Positions 1 through 7,010 of a stretch of 7,147 nt of DNA are shown in pieces (position 1 is the stretch's first letter; every line of letters begins with the position of its first letter). The notes under the pieces were generated by a model. The model was not told the origin of the DNA. It was given only the letters and a program-made list of their open reading frames with translations, and did not search any database. Origin of the DNA: Deltaproteobacteria bacterium (GTDB lineage Bacteria; Desulfobacterota; Binatia; UBA9968); NCBI GenBank assembly GCA_023250495.1, contig JAHFAP010000159.1, positions 1 through 7,147 on the forward strand, written 5' to 3'. The position numbers were made by a program, and so were the translations under genes.

Positions 1-502
1 GCCGGCCGTGCGGAAGGGGTTGAAGACGGTCTTCTGGCCGGGCCGTCTTGAGTTGATCCTCAACCGGCCCATGGTAATCCTAGATGGGGCCCACAACGGC
101 GAGGGCATAAGGACGCTGGTCGGCGAGATGCGGGAGCTTCTCGGCGCGAATAAGGCCAAGATCGTTTTTGCCGCCATGGCCGACAAGGATTGGCCGCTTA
201 TGCTGCGCGAGTTATCGGCCGTGGCCGGCGAGCTGGTGTTGACCCGAGTGGCCATGGAGCGGAGCGCTGATCCCCGGAAGATGGCCGAGACGATGAAGGA
301 GATTCCCGTTACTGTTCTAGAAGATCCGCGGCAGGCTATCCGCTTCCTGATAGACAGGTCTAACCCGGACGATACGATTCTGGTCGCGGGTTCCCTGTAC
401 CTCCTGGGCGAGGTACGACCTTTACTGTTGGAGATCGCCGCCCCCTCAACTTTTCCATACGGAGATAAGGCCAACGGCCCTCTCCGAATAAGTCCCCGCT
501 GA
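1..502 (+). CDS. folC: Folylpolyglutamate synthase / dihydrofolate synthase, C-terminal part (5' end outside window)
   Basis: FolC adds glutamate to (dihydro)folate in the cytoplasm, using ATP. Only the last 166 codons are present; the frame is open from base 2 and runs off the left edge, so the GTG at position 8 is an internal valine, not a start. The visible part begins with the FolC hallmark FWPGRLE and then VILDGAHNGEG (DGAHN codons at 83-97), the signature at the entry to the Mur-ligase-like C-terminal domain. KIVFAAMADKDWPLML and the late DTILVAGSLYLLGEVRPLL match the family's closing segments (usual ending VAGSLYLLGEVR). The P-loop and the N-terminal ATPase domain lie upstream. The last 20 or so residues (APSTFPYGDKANGPLRISPR) are a lineage-specific tail. 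The stop is TGA at 500-502. lptD follows on the same strand but has its own putative promoter. Confidence 0.93.
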   Translation, partial: PAVRKGLKTVFWPGRLELILNRPMVILDGAHNGEGIRTLVGEMRELLGANKAKIVFAAMADKDWPLMLRELSAVAGELVLTRVAMERSADPRKMAETMKEIPVTVLEDPRQAIRFLIDRSNPDDTILVAGSLYLLGEVRPLLLEIAAPSTFPYGDKANGPLRISPR

Positions 503-530
503 TATTCCCCTCCGCATCCCCTGGCAACCG

Positions 531-569
531 AAAAAAAAGCTTGCCTAGTTGTCAGCTCCTGTATATAAG
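531..569 (+). promoter_or_regulatory. Putative sigma70-type promoter for lptD
   Basis: TTGCCT at 541-546 (4 of 6 matches to TTGACA) is separated by 17 bases from TATAAG at 564-569 (5 of 6 to TATAAT). A run of eight A residues at 531-538 sits just upstream, where an UP element would lie. Transcription would start near 576, giving a leader of about 49 bases before the ATG at 625. This was read by eye and promoter matches occur by chance, so confidence is moderate. The spacing and the position between folC and lptD support it. Confidence 0.45.
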
Positions 570-624
570 AGGAAAAGTTGGATTCTTCGCCTCAGCAGTA
601 GAAACTTCAGCCGATTCGTTGGGA

Positions 625-3069
625 ATGTCTGTCCGGAAAACATATGCAGTCCTAGCTTTGATTCTGTCCGTCTGTCTGCTCCGGGCTGGCCCGTTGTTTG
701 GTCAAGCTTCCCGGGGTTCAACGCAGAAGGGTGATGAGGAAATTCACGTCACCGCGGATTCTCTCTCGGTGAGAGAAGGCGGCAAAGAGATCGAGGGCAA
801 GGGAAATATCGAGCTCAAGCGCCAAGAGATGACCCTCAAGGCCGACGAGGTTTGGGTCAACCGGGAGACCCAGGACATGGAGGCGCAGGGCAATGTCTCA
901 GTGGATGATCCGGAATGGAAGCTCAAGAAGGGAGACCGAGCGCGCTTCAATCTGGGAGAGGAGACCGGCACGATCGAAAATGGGGATATGTTTCTCGAAA
1001 AGGGCCACCTGAGCTTGAGCGGCAGCCGCCTTCAGAAGCTCCCCGGGCAGGCCTATCACATTGATGACGGGTTCTTCACCACCTGTCTCTGCGAATCGGG
1101 TCCCCCCACCTGGAAGATATCGGGCGCAGAGATCGACATCGCCCGCGAAGGAGAAGCGAGAATCAGGGGGGGCGTCTTTTACATCATGGATGTGCCGGTT
1201 TTTTATATCCCTTACGTGCTTTTCCCGGTAAGATCTGAGAGGCAGAGCGGCCTTCTCTTTCCGCAGTTCGGCACTTCGAGTAAAAGGGGGTTTTGGTACA
1301 TGCAGCCCTTTTACTGGGCGATCTCCAAAAGCAGTGACGCGACCCTCACCTTCGATGTCGAGACTCGGGCACGACTTGGGTTTATCGGACAGTACCGGAC
1401 CATATTCAGCCGTGACGCGCAGGCCGAAATCGACGTTTCCTATTTCAACGAGCATTTTCGGGACAACCCGGACAGCGCCGTTAAAGATCGCACCATCGCC
1501 GACTGCCACCCCAAGGCCGGTGGCGGCGTCGATTGCGATGTGATTCCCCAAAACCGCTGGAGCGCGATTGCAAACCACCGTCAGACCAGCTCCTCAGGTT
1601 GGACGACTTACAGCGACATCGCGCTTTTCAGCGACGATTTCTTCACCAGAGAACTGACGCGCAACTTGCATTTCAACTTCGACCAGGAAAGGGATATCAA
1701 AACCAGTCGCTATAGTCTATCGCGGGCTGGCTTCCTGCGGAGTTGGGGTGACGTTAGCCTGCAGGGCGAATGGGACTTCTATCAGGATTTTATCCAGGCG
1801 GACAAACGGACATTGCAGAGGGCCCCGCAGATCGCCTTTACCGGCCGCACCGCTCTGTGGAACACGCCGCTGGAGCTTCGCTGGCGGGCGACGGGGGTGA
1901 ACTATCTGAGCCGAGAAGCGCCTGACGGCCTGCGCATCGATCTCAGGCCGGAGCTTGTGTTGCCTTTTAATCTGGCCAATTATCTGCATGGCTTGTTCAG
2001 CGTGGCTCCACGCGAGACCGCTTATCACCTTTACGACAACAGCAAATCGTTTTCGACGACTCCTTGCGGCGACCCCTCGGACCCAACGACATGTACCAAG
2101 TCTCGGCGCACCTTTGCTCGCAACACCTCGCGGGAGCTGGTGGAGGTAGCAGGCAACGTGGGGAGTTCCTTCGGGCGCGTCTTTTCCTGGGACGGGTCGG
2201 AGCTGCAAAAAATCAAGCATGTCGTCGAGCCCGAGGTGAGTTATCGCTTTGTCTCGCGAAGTAAGCAGAGCGATATCCCGATCATGGATGGAACCGATCG
2301 GCTCAACCACCGAAATATGGTGACCTTCTCTCTCACCAATCGTTTTTGGGGAAAGCTCTTTCCGGGCGTGACGGCGCTGCCGGAGGAGCGTGACGTCGAG
2401 CTGGTGGCGCCGCCAACGGCGGGTGACACCAGAGAGTTGGGTCGATTAAGGCTGGCTATCAGCTATGATATGGAGAAGGAGAGAGCGGTAGCAGCTCGGC
2501 ATTCTGACTTGGATATCAACCTGCGGATCACGCCCAAGGACTATTTGGCCTTCGGAGCCGACACCGGACTCAGTCCTGGCGCATGGCAGGTCAGCCAGGC
2601 GGCGGTCCTCTTTTCAATCTTGGATCCTCGGCCTATCACCCGGCGCGTTCTCGATAAGGACTTTATGCGACCCAACTCTCTGGATCTGAGCTACCGCTTC
2701 ATCGGGAAAACCCGCAATTCGCTTCTTGCTGAGAACGCCAATCTTGTCATTGCCGATCCGAGTCTACCGAAGAGTTGCGGCGACGCCGTCTTCGATCCTC
2801 GGTGTAAGAGAGAGGATGTTTTAGGATTGGTGGGAGTCGGCGCCCTTCTGCATCTGACCGACAATCTGCTGTTTCTCTACAATTCTAATTACAATGTCCG
2901 CAGAGGGGGATTCACCACAAATCGCGGAGCCCTCAAAATTCTCTCTCAGTGCGAATGTTGGACGCTGACTCTTTCCGTCAACCAGACGACCAATCCAAAT
3001 GAAACGAATTTCCGATTCAATTTCAATCTCCTCGGCTTGGGCTCTCAGGCCAAAGAGGTTTTCAAGTAA
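625..3069 (+). CDS. lptD: LPS-assembly protein LptD (OstA/Imp), outer-membrane LPS translocon
   Basis: LptD forms, with lipoprotein LptE, the outer-membrane complex that inserts LPS into the outer leaflet. From ATG 625 it has 814 residues (E. coli LptD has 784). Residues 1-28 look like a Sec signal peptide (MSVRKTYAVLALILSVC, then LFGQA before cleavage). Residues about 38-150 are an OstA/LptA-like beta-jellyroll with repeated HVTADSLSV and LKADEVWVN type strands. The family signature at the jellyroll-barrel junction follows: FYIPYVLFPV, then RQSGLLFPQFGTSSKRGFWY (about 193-225). The C-terminal OstA_C barrel includes IKHVVEPEVSYRF (about 530-542), QCECWTLTLSV and a final FRFNFNLLGLG. After the predicted cleavage site there are ten cysteines in five close pairs: 154/156, 294/304, 481/490, 718/727 and 776/778. 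The frame is open back to TTG 541, but ATG 625 is preferred because the signal peptide begins there and the putative promoter overlaps the longer version. No good ribosome binding site precedes it. Confidence 0.95.
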   Translation: MSVRKTYAVLALILSVCLLRAGPLFGQASRGSTQKGDEEIHVTADSLSVREGGKEIEGKGNIELKRQEMTLKADEVWVNRETQDMEAQGNVSVDDPEWKLKKGDRARFNLGEETGTIENGDMFLEKGHLSLSGSRLQKLPGQAYHIDDGFFTTCLCESGPPTWKISGAEIDIAREGEARIRGGVFYIMDVPVFYIPYVLFPVRSERQSGLLFPQFGTSSKRGFWYMQPFYWAISKSSDATLTFDVETRARLGFIGQYRTIFSRDAQAEIDVSYFNEHFRDNPDSAVKDRTIADCHPKAGGGVDCDVIPQNRWSAIANHRQTSSSGWTTYSDIALFSDDFFTRELTRNLHFNFDQERDIKTSRYSLSRAGFLRSWGDVSLQGEWDFYQDFIQADKRTLQRAPQIAFTGRTALWNTPLELRWRATGVNYLSREAPDGLRIDLRPELVLPFNLANYLHGLFSVAPRETAYHLYDNSKSFSTTPCGDPSDPTTCTKSRRTFARNTSRELVEVAGNVGSSFGRVFSWDGSELQKIKHVVEPEVSYRFVSRSKQSDIPIMDGTDRLNHRNMVTFSLTNRFWGKLFPGVTALPEERDVELVAPPTAGDTRELGRLRLAISYDMEKERAVAARHSDLDINLRITPKDYLAFGADTGLSPGAWQVSQAAVLFSILDPRPITRRVLDKDFMRPNSLDLSYRFIGKTRNSLLAENANLVIADPSLPKSCGDAVFDPRCKREDVLGLVGVGALLHLTDNLLFLYNSNYNVRRGGFTTNRGALKILSQCECWTLTLSVNQTTNPNETNFRFNFNLLGLGSQAKEVFK

Positions 3070-3074
3070 TTACT

Positions 3075-3081
3075 AGGGAGG
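3075..3081 (+). promoter_or_regulatory. Ribosome binding site fixing a TTG start for the cupin gene
   Basis: AGGGAGG lies in the 16-base gap after the lptD stop and four bases before TTG 3086. No ATG or GTG is available in this frame ahead of the conserved KPWGYEL segment, so this purine-rich site decides the TTG start. The spacer is slightly short. Confidence 0.65.
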
Positions 3082-3085
3082 TTCT

Positions 3086-3451
3086 TTGGCTGCGGCGATC
3101 TCCCGTCCAGCGCGAGTTGACAAGCCCTGGGGATACGAGCTGATCTGGGCTCATACCGACCGGTACGTGGGCAAGATCCTCCACATCCGCAAAGGGGAAT
3201 CTCTCAGCTACCAGTACCATAAGGTCAAGGACGAAACCGCTTACCTCCTTCACGGCGCTATGGAGCTCGAGATAGGGGATGAGAAGGGCAGGCAGACCTA
3301 TCGCCTGAAGCCGGGGGATTGTTATCGTATCAGCTCCGGAACCAGGCACCGCATGATCGCCGTTGAGGACTGTGACGTCTTGGAGACCTCCACTCCCGAG
3401 CTGGACGATGTGGTCCGGCTGGAAGACCGGTATGGAAGGGTTAAAAGTTGA
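3086..3451 (+). CDS. Small single-domain cupin, related to the C-terminal cupin of type II mannose-6-phosphate isomerases
   Basis: This 121-residue protein is a single beta-barrel cupin with no signal peptide, so it is probably cytoplasmic. It opens with KPWGYELIW (13-21), typical of the phosphomannose isomerase type II/ManC cupin group. Cupin motif 1 is about 37-57, with Q43, H45, E50 and the closing glycine G57 (LLHG). Motif 2 is about 74-90 with LKPGD and SSGTRHR, giving H88. Motif 1 of this group normally has His-x-His before the Glu; here the second His position is V47, so a metal would be held by H45, E50 and H88, perhaps with Q43. There is no nucleotidyltransferase domain, so it is not a full ManC. 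Its place between lptD and gspE, 16 and 41 bases from them, suggests co-transcription. A role in sugar isomerisation for LPS or polysaccharide is possible but not shown; sensing or another small-molecule role is equally open. Confidence 0.85.
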   Translation: MAAAISRPARVDKPWGYELIWAHTDRYVGKILHIRKGESLSYQYHKVKDETAYLLHGAMELEIGDEKGRQTYRLKPGDCYRISSGTRHRMIAVEDCDVLETSTPELDDVVRLEDRYGRVKS

Positions 3452-3492
3452 GGGGTTGAAGAGATCAAGGGTTTAGGCGATAAAGGGAGCAG

Positions 3493-5181
3493 ATGGAAGG
3501 CTACGTCACCTTCGAACAGCGCCTGGTTGAGCGCGGGATGATCTCCGCTGAAGAGATGGAGCGGATCGTCAAGCTTCAGCAGGAGCAGCGCGCGCGCTTT
3601 TCTCGACTGGTCGTGGAGTTGGGCTTTGTCTCGGAGGACGACCTCTTGCCGGTCCTGAGCGATCATTTTGGCATCCCGGTGGTCTCTCTCAAAGACTTTC
3701 CAGTAGCTCCTCTTCCCTTGGAGCCGATCTTGGATGTGGTGGACTTTTTCAAGTCCGCCCGGATGGTTCCACTCAAGGTGGAAGGTCGGGATCTGCTGGT
3801 CGCCACGACCGATCCCACAGATTTCGCGCGGCTCCATGCGCTGGGGGTGGCGACCGGACTCAAGATCCGTCCTCTACTGGCTAAGGAGAAGGAGATTACG
3901 GCGCGGATCGAAGCGCTGTTCGGGAACGGCTATTCAGGCGATTCGCTGGCAGGCGCTCCCGCTGCCCGGGACATCGAGGGAGCTACGGATCAAGAGGAGG
4001 TGGAGCACCTGCGCGATATGGCGTCCGAGGTGCCCGTCATACGGCTCGTCAATCAACTGCTCAGCCGAGCCCTGGAGAGCCGCGCCTCTGATATCCATAT
4101 CGAGCCCTTCGAGAATCAGCTCAAGGTTCGCTACCGGATCGACGGCATCCTTCACGAGATCGATCCGCCGCCGCGCCAGCTCAAGGCCGCGATTATCTCT
4201 CGCCTGAAGATCCTGGCTCAGCTCAACATTGCCGAGAGGCGTCTCCCGCAGGACGGCAGGATCAAGGTCAAGATCGCAGGGAAAGACGTGGATCTGCGCG
4301 TCGCGACTATTCCTACGCTCTACGGAGAAAGCGTTGTGATCCGCCTGCTCGAGCGCTCGCAGATTTTTACCGATCTTGAGTCCCTTGGATTTTCCCCAGA
4401 CATATACCAGCGCTTCAGCGAGATGATCTCCAAGCCGCACGGAATGATCCTGGTCACCGGGCCTACCGGAAGCGGCAAGAGCACCACGCTCTACTGCGCT
4501 TTGCAGAAGATCAACGACCCGTCCAAGAAGATCATCACCATCGAAGATCCAGTGGAGTATCAATTGAACGGCGTCAACCAGATCCATGTGAAGCCACAGA
4601 TCGGACTCACCTTCGCCAATGGCCTGCGCCACATCGTGCGCCAAGATCCCGATATCATCATGGTGGGAGAGATCCGCGACGCCGAGACGGCGGAGATCGC
4701 GATCCAGGCCGCGCTCACAGGCCATCTGGTCTTCTCCACCTTGCACACTAATGACGCCGCCGGCGCGGTCTCGCGTCTCTTGGAGATGGGGGTTGAAGAC
4801 TATCTTCTCTCCTCGGCCCTTCTGGGCGTCCTGGCCCAGAGGTTGGTGCGGCGGCTCTGCCAGGACTGTCGCAAGCAGGTGCCGTTTCAGAGCTCCCGCG
4901 CCGAGGAGTTCAGCGGTGATCCCCCCGCGAGCGTCTGGGAGGCGATTGGGTGTGAGGCGTGCTCCGGCACAGGCTACCTGGGGCGGATCGGCATCTTTGA
5001 GCTTCTTCCAGCGACGCCGGAGATCTGCAAGCTCATCGTTCAGCGCACGGATGCGACCTCGATCCGCAGTTTGGCCATCTCCCAAGGTATGCGCCTTCTG
5101 AGAGACGACGGTTGGCAAAAGGTCCGCGACGGAGTGACCACGCTGGCAGAAGTTCTCCGCGTCACGAGAGAAGAAAGTTAG
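3493..5181 (+). CDS. gspE: GspE/PilB-family secretion or pilus assembly ATPase
   Basis: This 562-residue protein is a hexameric motor ATPase of type II secretion or type IV pili, acting at the inner face of the cytoplasmic membrane. Residues 1-145 form the T2SSE_N/MshEN-type domain, with two tandem copies of a motif centred on LVERGMIS (11-18) and VVELGFVS (40-47). VPVIRLVNQLL and RASDIHIEP start the N2 domain. The catalytic core has Walker A GPTGSGKST (323-331), the Asp box IITIEDPVEY (347-356), Walker B DPDIIMVGEIRD (385-396) and the His box LTGHLVFSTLHTNDA (408-422). Four cysteines, C456/C459 and C487/C490, form the zinc-binding CxxC-CxxC module found in GspE and PilB and absent from PilT. 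A GGGAG-type site directly precedes ATG 3493, with tight spacing. No gspD, gspF or pilC is adjacent. I favour GspE by overall type, but PilB/MshE cannot be excluded. Confidence 0.93.
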   Translation: MEGYVTFEQRLVERGMISAEEMERIVKLQQEQRARFSRLVVELGFVSEDDLLPVLSDHFGIPVVSLKDFPVAPLPLEPILDVVDFFKSARMVPLKVEGRDLLVATTDPTDFARLHALGVATGLKIRPLLAKEKEITARIEALFGNGYSGDSLAGAPAARDIEGATDQEEVEHLRDMASEVPVIRLVNQLLSRALESRASDIHIEPFENQLKVRYRIDGILHEIDPPPRQLKAAIISRLKILAQLNIAERRLPQDGRIKVKIAGKDVDLRVATIPTLYGESVVIRLLERSQIFTDLESLGFSPDIYQRFSEMISKPHGMILVTGPTGSGKSTTLYCALQKINDPSKKIITIEDPVEYQLNGVNQIHVKPQIGLTFANGLRHIVRQDPDIIMVGEIRDAETAEIAIQAALTGHLVFSTLHTNDAAGAVSRLLEMGVEDYLLSSALLGVLAQRLVRRLCQDCRKQVPFQSSRAEEFSGDPPASVWEAIGCEACSGTGYLGRIGIFELLPATPEICKLIVQRTDATSIRSLAISQGMRLLRDDGWQKVRDGVTTLAEVLRVTREES

Positions 5182-5261
5182 ATTGCTTTCCGCAGTTCAT
5201 CACTCCTACTAAATTTCTCCAGAAGAAGTTTACCAGCACAGTGCATCCATAGGAGGAAATT
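5182..5261 (+). other. Leader region between gspE and the propeller gene
   Basis: This AT-richer 80-base gap separates the two genes. It contains an imperfect 8-bp hairpin at 5211-5231 (AAATTTCT and AGAAGTTT arms around CCAGA, one G-T pair) not followed by a T-run, so it is not a standard terminator. I saw no convincing -35/-10 pair; TTGCTT at 5183 has no good partner at 16-18 bases. Whether the propeller gene has its own promoter is undecided. Confidence 0.4.
5251..5256 (+). promoter_or_regulatory. Strong Shine-Dalgarno for the propeller gene
   Basis: A consensus AGGAGG ends five bases before ATG 5262. It is the best ribosome binding site in the window, fixes the start ahead of the signal peptide, and suggests efficient translation. 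Confidence 0.85.
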
Positions 5262-6992
5262 ATGAATGCTGCAAGATTAACGGGTATTATCATGATCGCA
5301 ATCCTGCCCTTAACCCAATCTATCTGGGCCGGGGAAGCCCCGGAGCGATTGGCCGTGATCAAAGCCCGCATGGAGCGGATCAAGGGCATGGCTCAGCGCC
5401 TGCCCGAACGAAGGAAAAAGCAGCTCTCGAGTGGCTTCCGAAACCTGATCCGTCTGGCAGAACGATGGGATCAGATCGAGCCCGGCCTGCGGCAGGCGAC
5501 GCAGAAATTTGATCCCAAACAGGGGGCGTTCCCTTCCTGGAATCTCGGTGAAGAGTCCCTGAGATCTCGGAGCCGAGCGGCCTTGCAGGTGTCGGACCCG
5601 AGCACGGATCTTTTCTTCTCCAGCTTCTCAGGATTCACCCAGAACGAGACCTCCACCGCCTGGTGCGGGAGCAATGTGGTGATCGGCTTCAACGACTCCG
5701 GGAGCTTCTTTGAGAGCTTGCCTGTGCCTGGAATAGGGCTGAGCTTCGTCGGCTACGCCCGCTCAACCAGCACCGGCTCTTCCTTTACCGACCTGGGATT
5801 TTTGAACCCTGGGACCGTGACCACGGATTTTCTCGCAGGGGATCCTGCAGTTGCTTGTGCCGACGCCAACACTTTTTATTACGCCTCAATTTTCCTGCGT
5901 GACGGCACGGACAAGAGTGACATCTCGGTTTCGAAATCGACAGACGGCGGGTTAAGCTTTGGCAATCCTGTTTCCGCAGTCAGCAAAAGCTGCGTTGATC
6001 CTTCCGATCCTTCTAATTGCGACCACTTTGTGGAAAAGCCGTGGATGGCCGTTGATCCCACGAATACGAGTAGGATTTTTGTTACCTACACCGACTTTCA
6101 ATCAAGCAGCTCAGCGGCCTGCGGCAGCGATCCTCGCACTGCCATCGAGCTGGTTCGTTCCACCAACGGCGGGACGAGTTGGGACGCGCCGGTCGTGATT
6201 GTTGAGAGGTGCGGTGATGCCTTTGTCCAAGGCTCGCAAGTGGCGGTAGCGCAAAACGGGGATGTTTACGTGGCATGGGAAGAGTTTGAGATCGATTTTG
6301 TGACGCGCGCTATCAACATCCGGAAGTCTACAAACAATGGCACGAGCTTCGCGGCGGCAGTGAAGGTTGATGACGTTACCTGCGTGGGGAGCTGTGGAGG
6401 TTTTGGCGTGTTTGATGACCTGCTCCAGGGTTCCTTCCGCTCATCCTTCGAGCTTCCCAGCCTTACCGTCGATCGATCGGGCTTGGCTACGAACGGCAAT
6501 GTTTATGTCGCCTGGAACGACGCGCGGAATTTGACTGTTTTTGATTCTCTCAGCGGAAGTTACGGCTACGCCGATGTCTTGGTCAGCCGTTCTACCAATG
6601 GAGGCGCCACTTGGTCTGCAGCCGTCAAGGTGAATAACAACAGTGAGCCGTTACCTTTCGGTCCCTTCACGGACCAGTACCAGCCCGGAATCGCCGTGGA
6701 CAAAGCAGGGAAAATCGGGGTTTGTTTCTACGACCGGCGCAATGATGCCAACAACTTTTTGATCGACCGCTTCTGCGCCACTTCCACGAATGCCGGGGTC
6801 TCGTGGAGCAACAAGAAGATCACGAAGAAAAACTTCACGGCTGTCCCGTGCCAGGATGTTTTCCTCGTTTGCGACTACATGGGAGACTACGACAGCCCAG
6901 CCAGCGATTTCACCAAAGTAAACAGTGGTCTGATTGGCGCCTGGGGGGATAACACCACCGGGAACCCCAACGTTAAAGCAACTAAGTTTTAG
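5262..6992 (+). CDS. Exported Asp-box (BNR/sialidase-fold) beta-propeller protein, substrate unknown
   Basis: The 576-residue product starts with a Sec signal peptide (hydrophobic GIIMIAILPLTQSIWAG, likely cleavage after about residue 23). Residues about 25-85 are charged and probably helical, rich in Arg, Lys and Glu. The rest carries six Asp-box motifs of form S-T-x-x-G-x-[ST]-[FW], at 168-175, 226-233, 300-307, 356-363, 444-451 and 508-515, most with Asn in place of the canonical Asp. Between them recur strands such as QVAVAQNGDVYVAWEE, LTVDRSG and NGNVYVAWNDAR, and GIAVDKAGKIGVCFYDRR. This pattern fits a sialidase-type six-bladed propeller. The sialidase FRIP motif was not found, and catalytic Arg and Tyr residues cannot be assigned by eye, so enzymatic sialidase activity is not supported. 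It contains 12 cysteines (135, 199, 244, 253, 287, 317, 374, 378, 488, 505, 530, 537), consistent with a disulfide-bonded secreted protein. No lipobox or C-terminal anchor was seen. It is convergent with a DsbA-family gene. Confidence 0.85.
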   Translation: MNAARLTGIIMIAILPLTQSIWAGEAPERLAVIKARMERIKGMAQRLPERRKKQLSSGFRNLIRLAERWDQIEPGLRQATQKFDPKQGAFPSWNLGEESLRSRSRAALQVSDPSTDLFFSSFSGFTQNETSTAWCGSNVVIGFNDSGSFFESLPVPGIGLSFVGYARSTSTGSSFTDLGFLNPGTVTTDFLAGDPAVACADANTFYYASIFLRDGTDKSDISVSKSTDGGLSFGNPVSAVSKSCVDPSDPSNCDHFVEKPWMAVDPTNTSRIFVTYTDFQSSSSAACGSDPRTAIELVRSTNGGTSWDAPVVIVERCGDAFVQGSQVAVAQNGDVYVAWEEFEIDFVTRAINIRKSTNNGTSFAAAVKVDDVTCVGSCGGFGVFDDLLQGSFRSSFELPSLTVDRSGLATNGNVYVAWNDARNLTVFDSLSGSYGYADVLVSRSTNGGATWSAAVKVNNNSEPLPFGPFTDQYQPGIAVDKAGKIGVCFYDRRNDANNFLIDRFCATSTNAGVSWSNKKITKKNFTAVPCQDVFLVCDYMGDYDSPASDFTKVNSGLIGAWGDNTTGNPNVKATKF

Positions 6993-7010
6993 AAAGGGTT
7001 CTGTCAGGAC

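Noticed and set aside
15..26. 12-base direct repeat AGGGGTTGAAGA shared with 3451-3462
   Set aside because: About one 12-base match is expected by chance in a window of this size, and one copy is inside folC coding sequence.
641..675. Possible lipoprotein signal at the cysteine in the LptD signal peptide (LSVC)
   Set aside because: The residue before Cys is Val, not Gly, Ala or Ser, and LptD is a barrel protein with a normal Sec cleavage site further on (GQA).
898..1578. 226-codon open frame on the minus strand inside lptD
   Set aside because: It lies wholly opposite the conserved LptD junction and barrel, with no recognisable domain; the same applies to the minus-strand frame at 1717-2310.
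4619..5101. 160-codon plus-strand frame within gspE
   Set aside because: It is an out-of-frame reading rich in Arg, Ser and Pro, typical of a frame shadow in GC-rich coding DNA.
3934..5118. 394-codon open frame on the minus strand opposite gspE
   Set aside because: It is a shadow of the gspE codon pattern. The plus-strand frame has every conserved ATPase motif, and the antisense product shows no recognisable domain.
6993..7010. Bidirectional terminator between the convergent propeller and DsbA-like genes
   Set aside because: Only 18 bases separate the stops, and I found no GC-rich hairpin with a flanking T-run on either strand.
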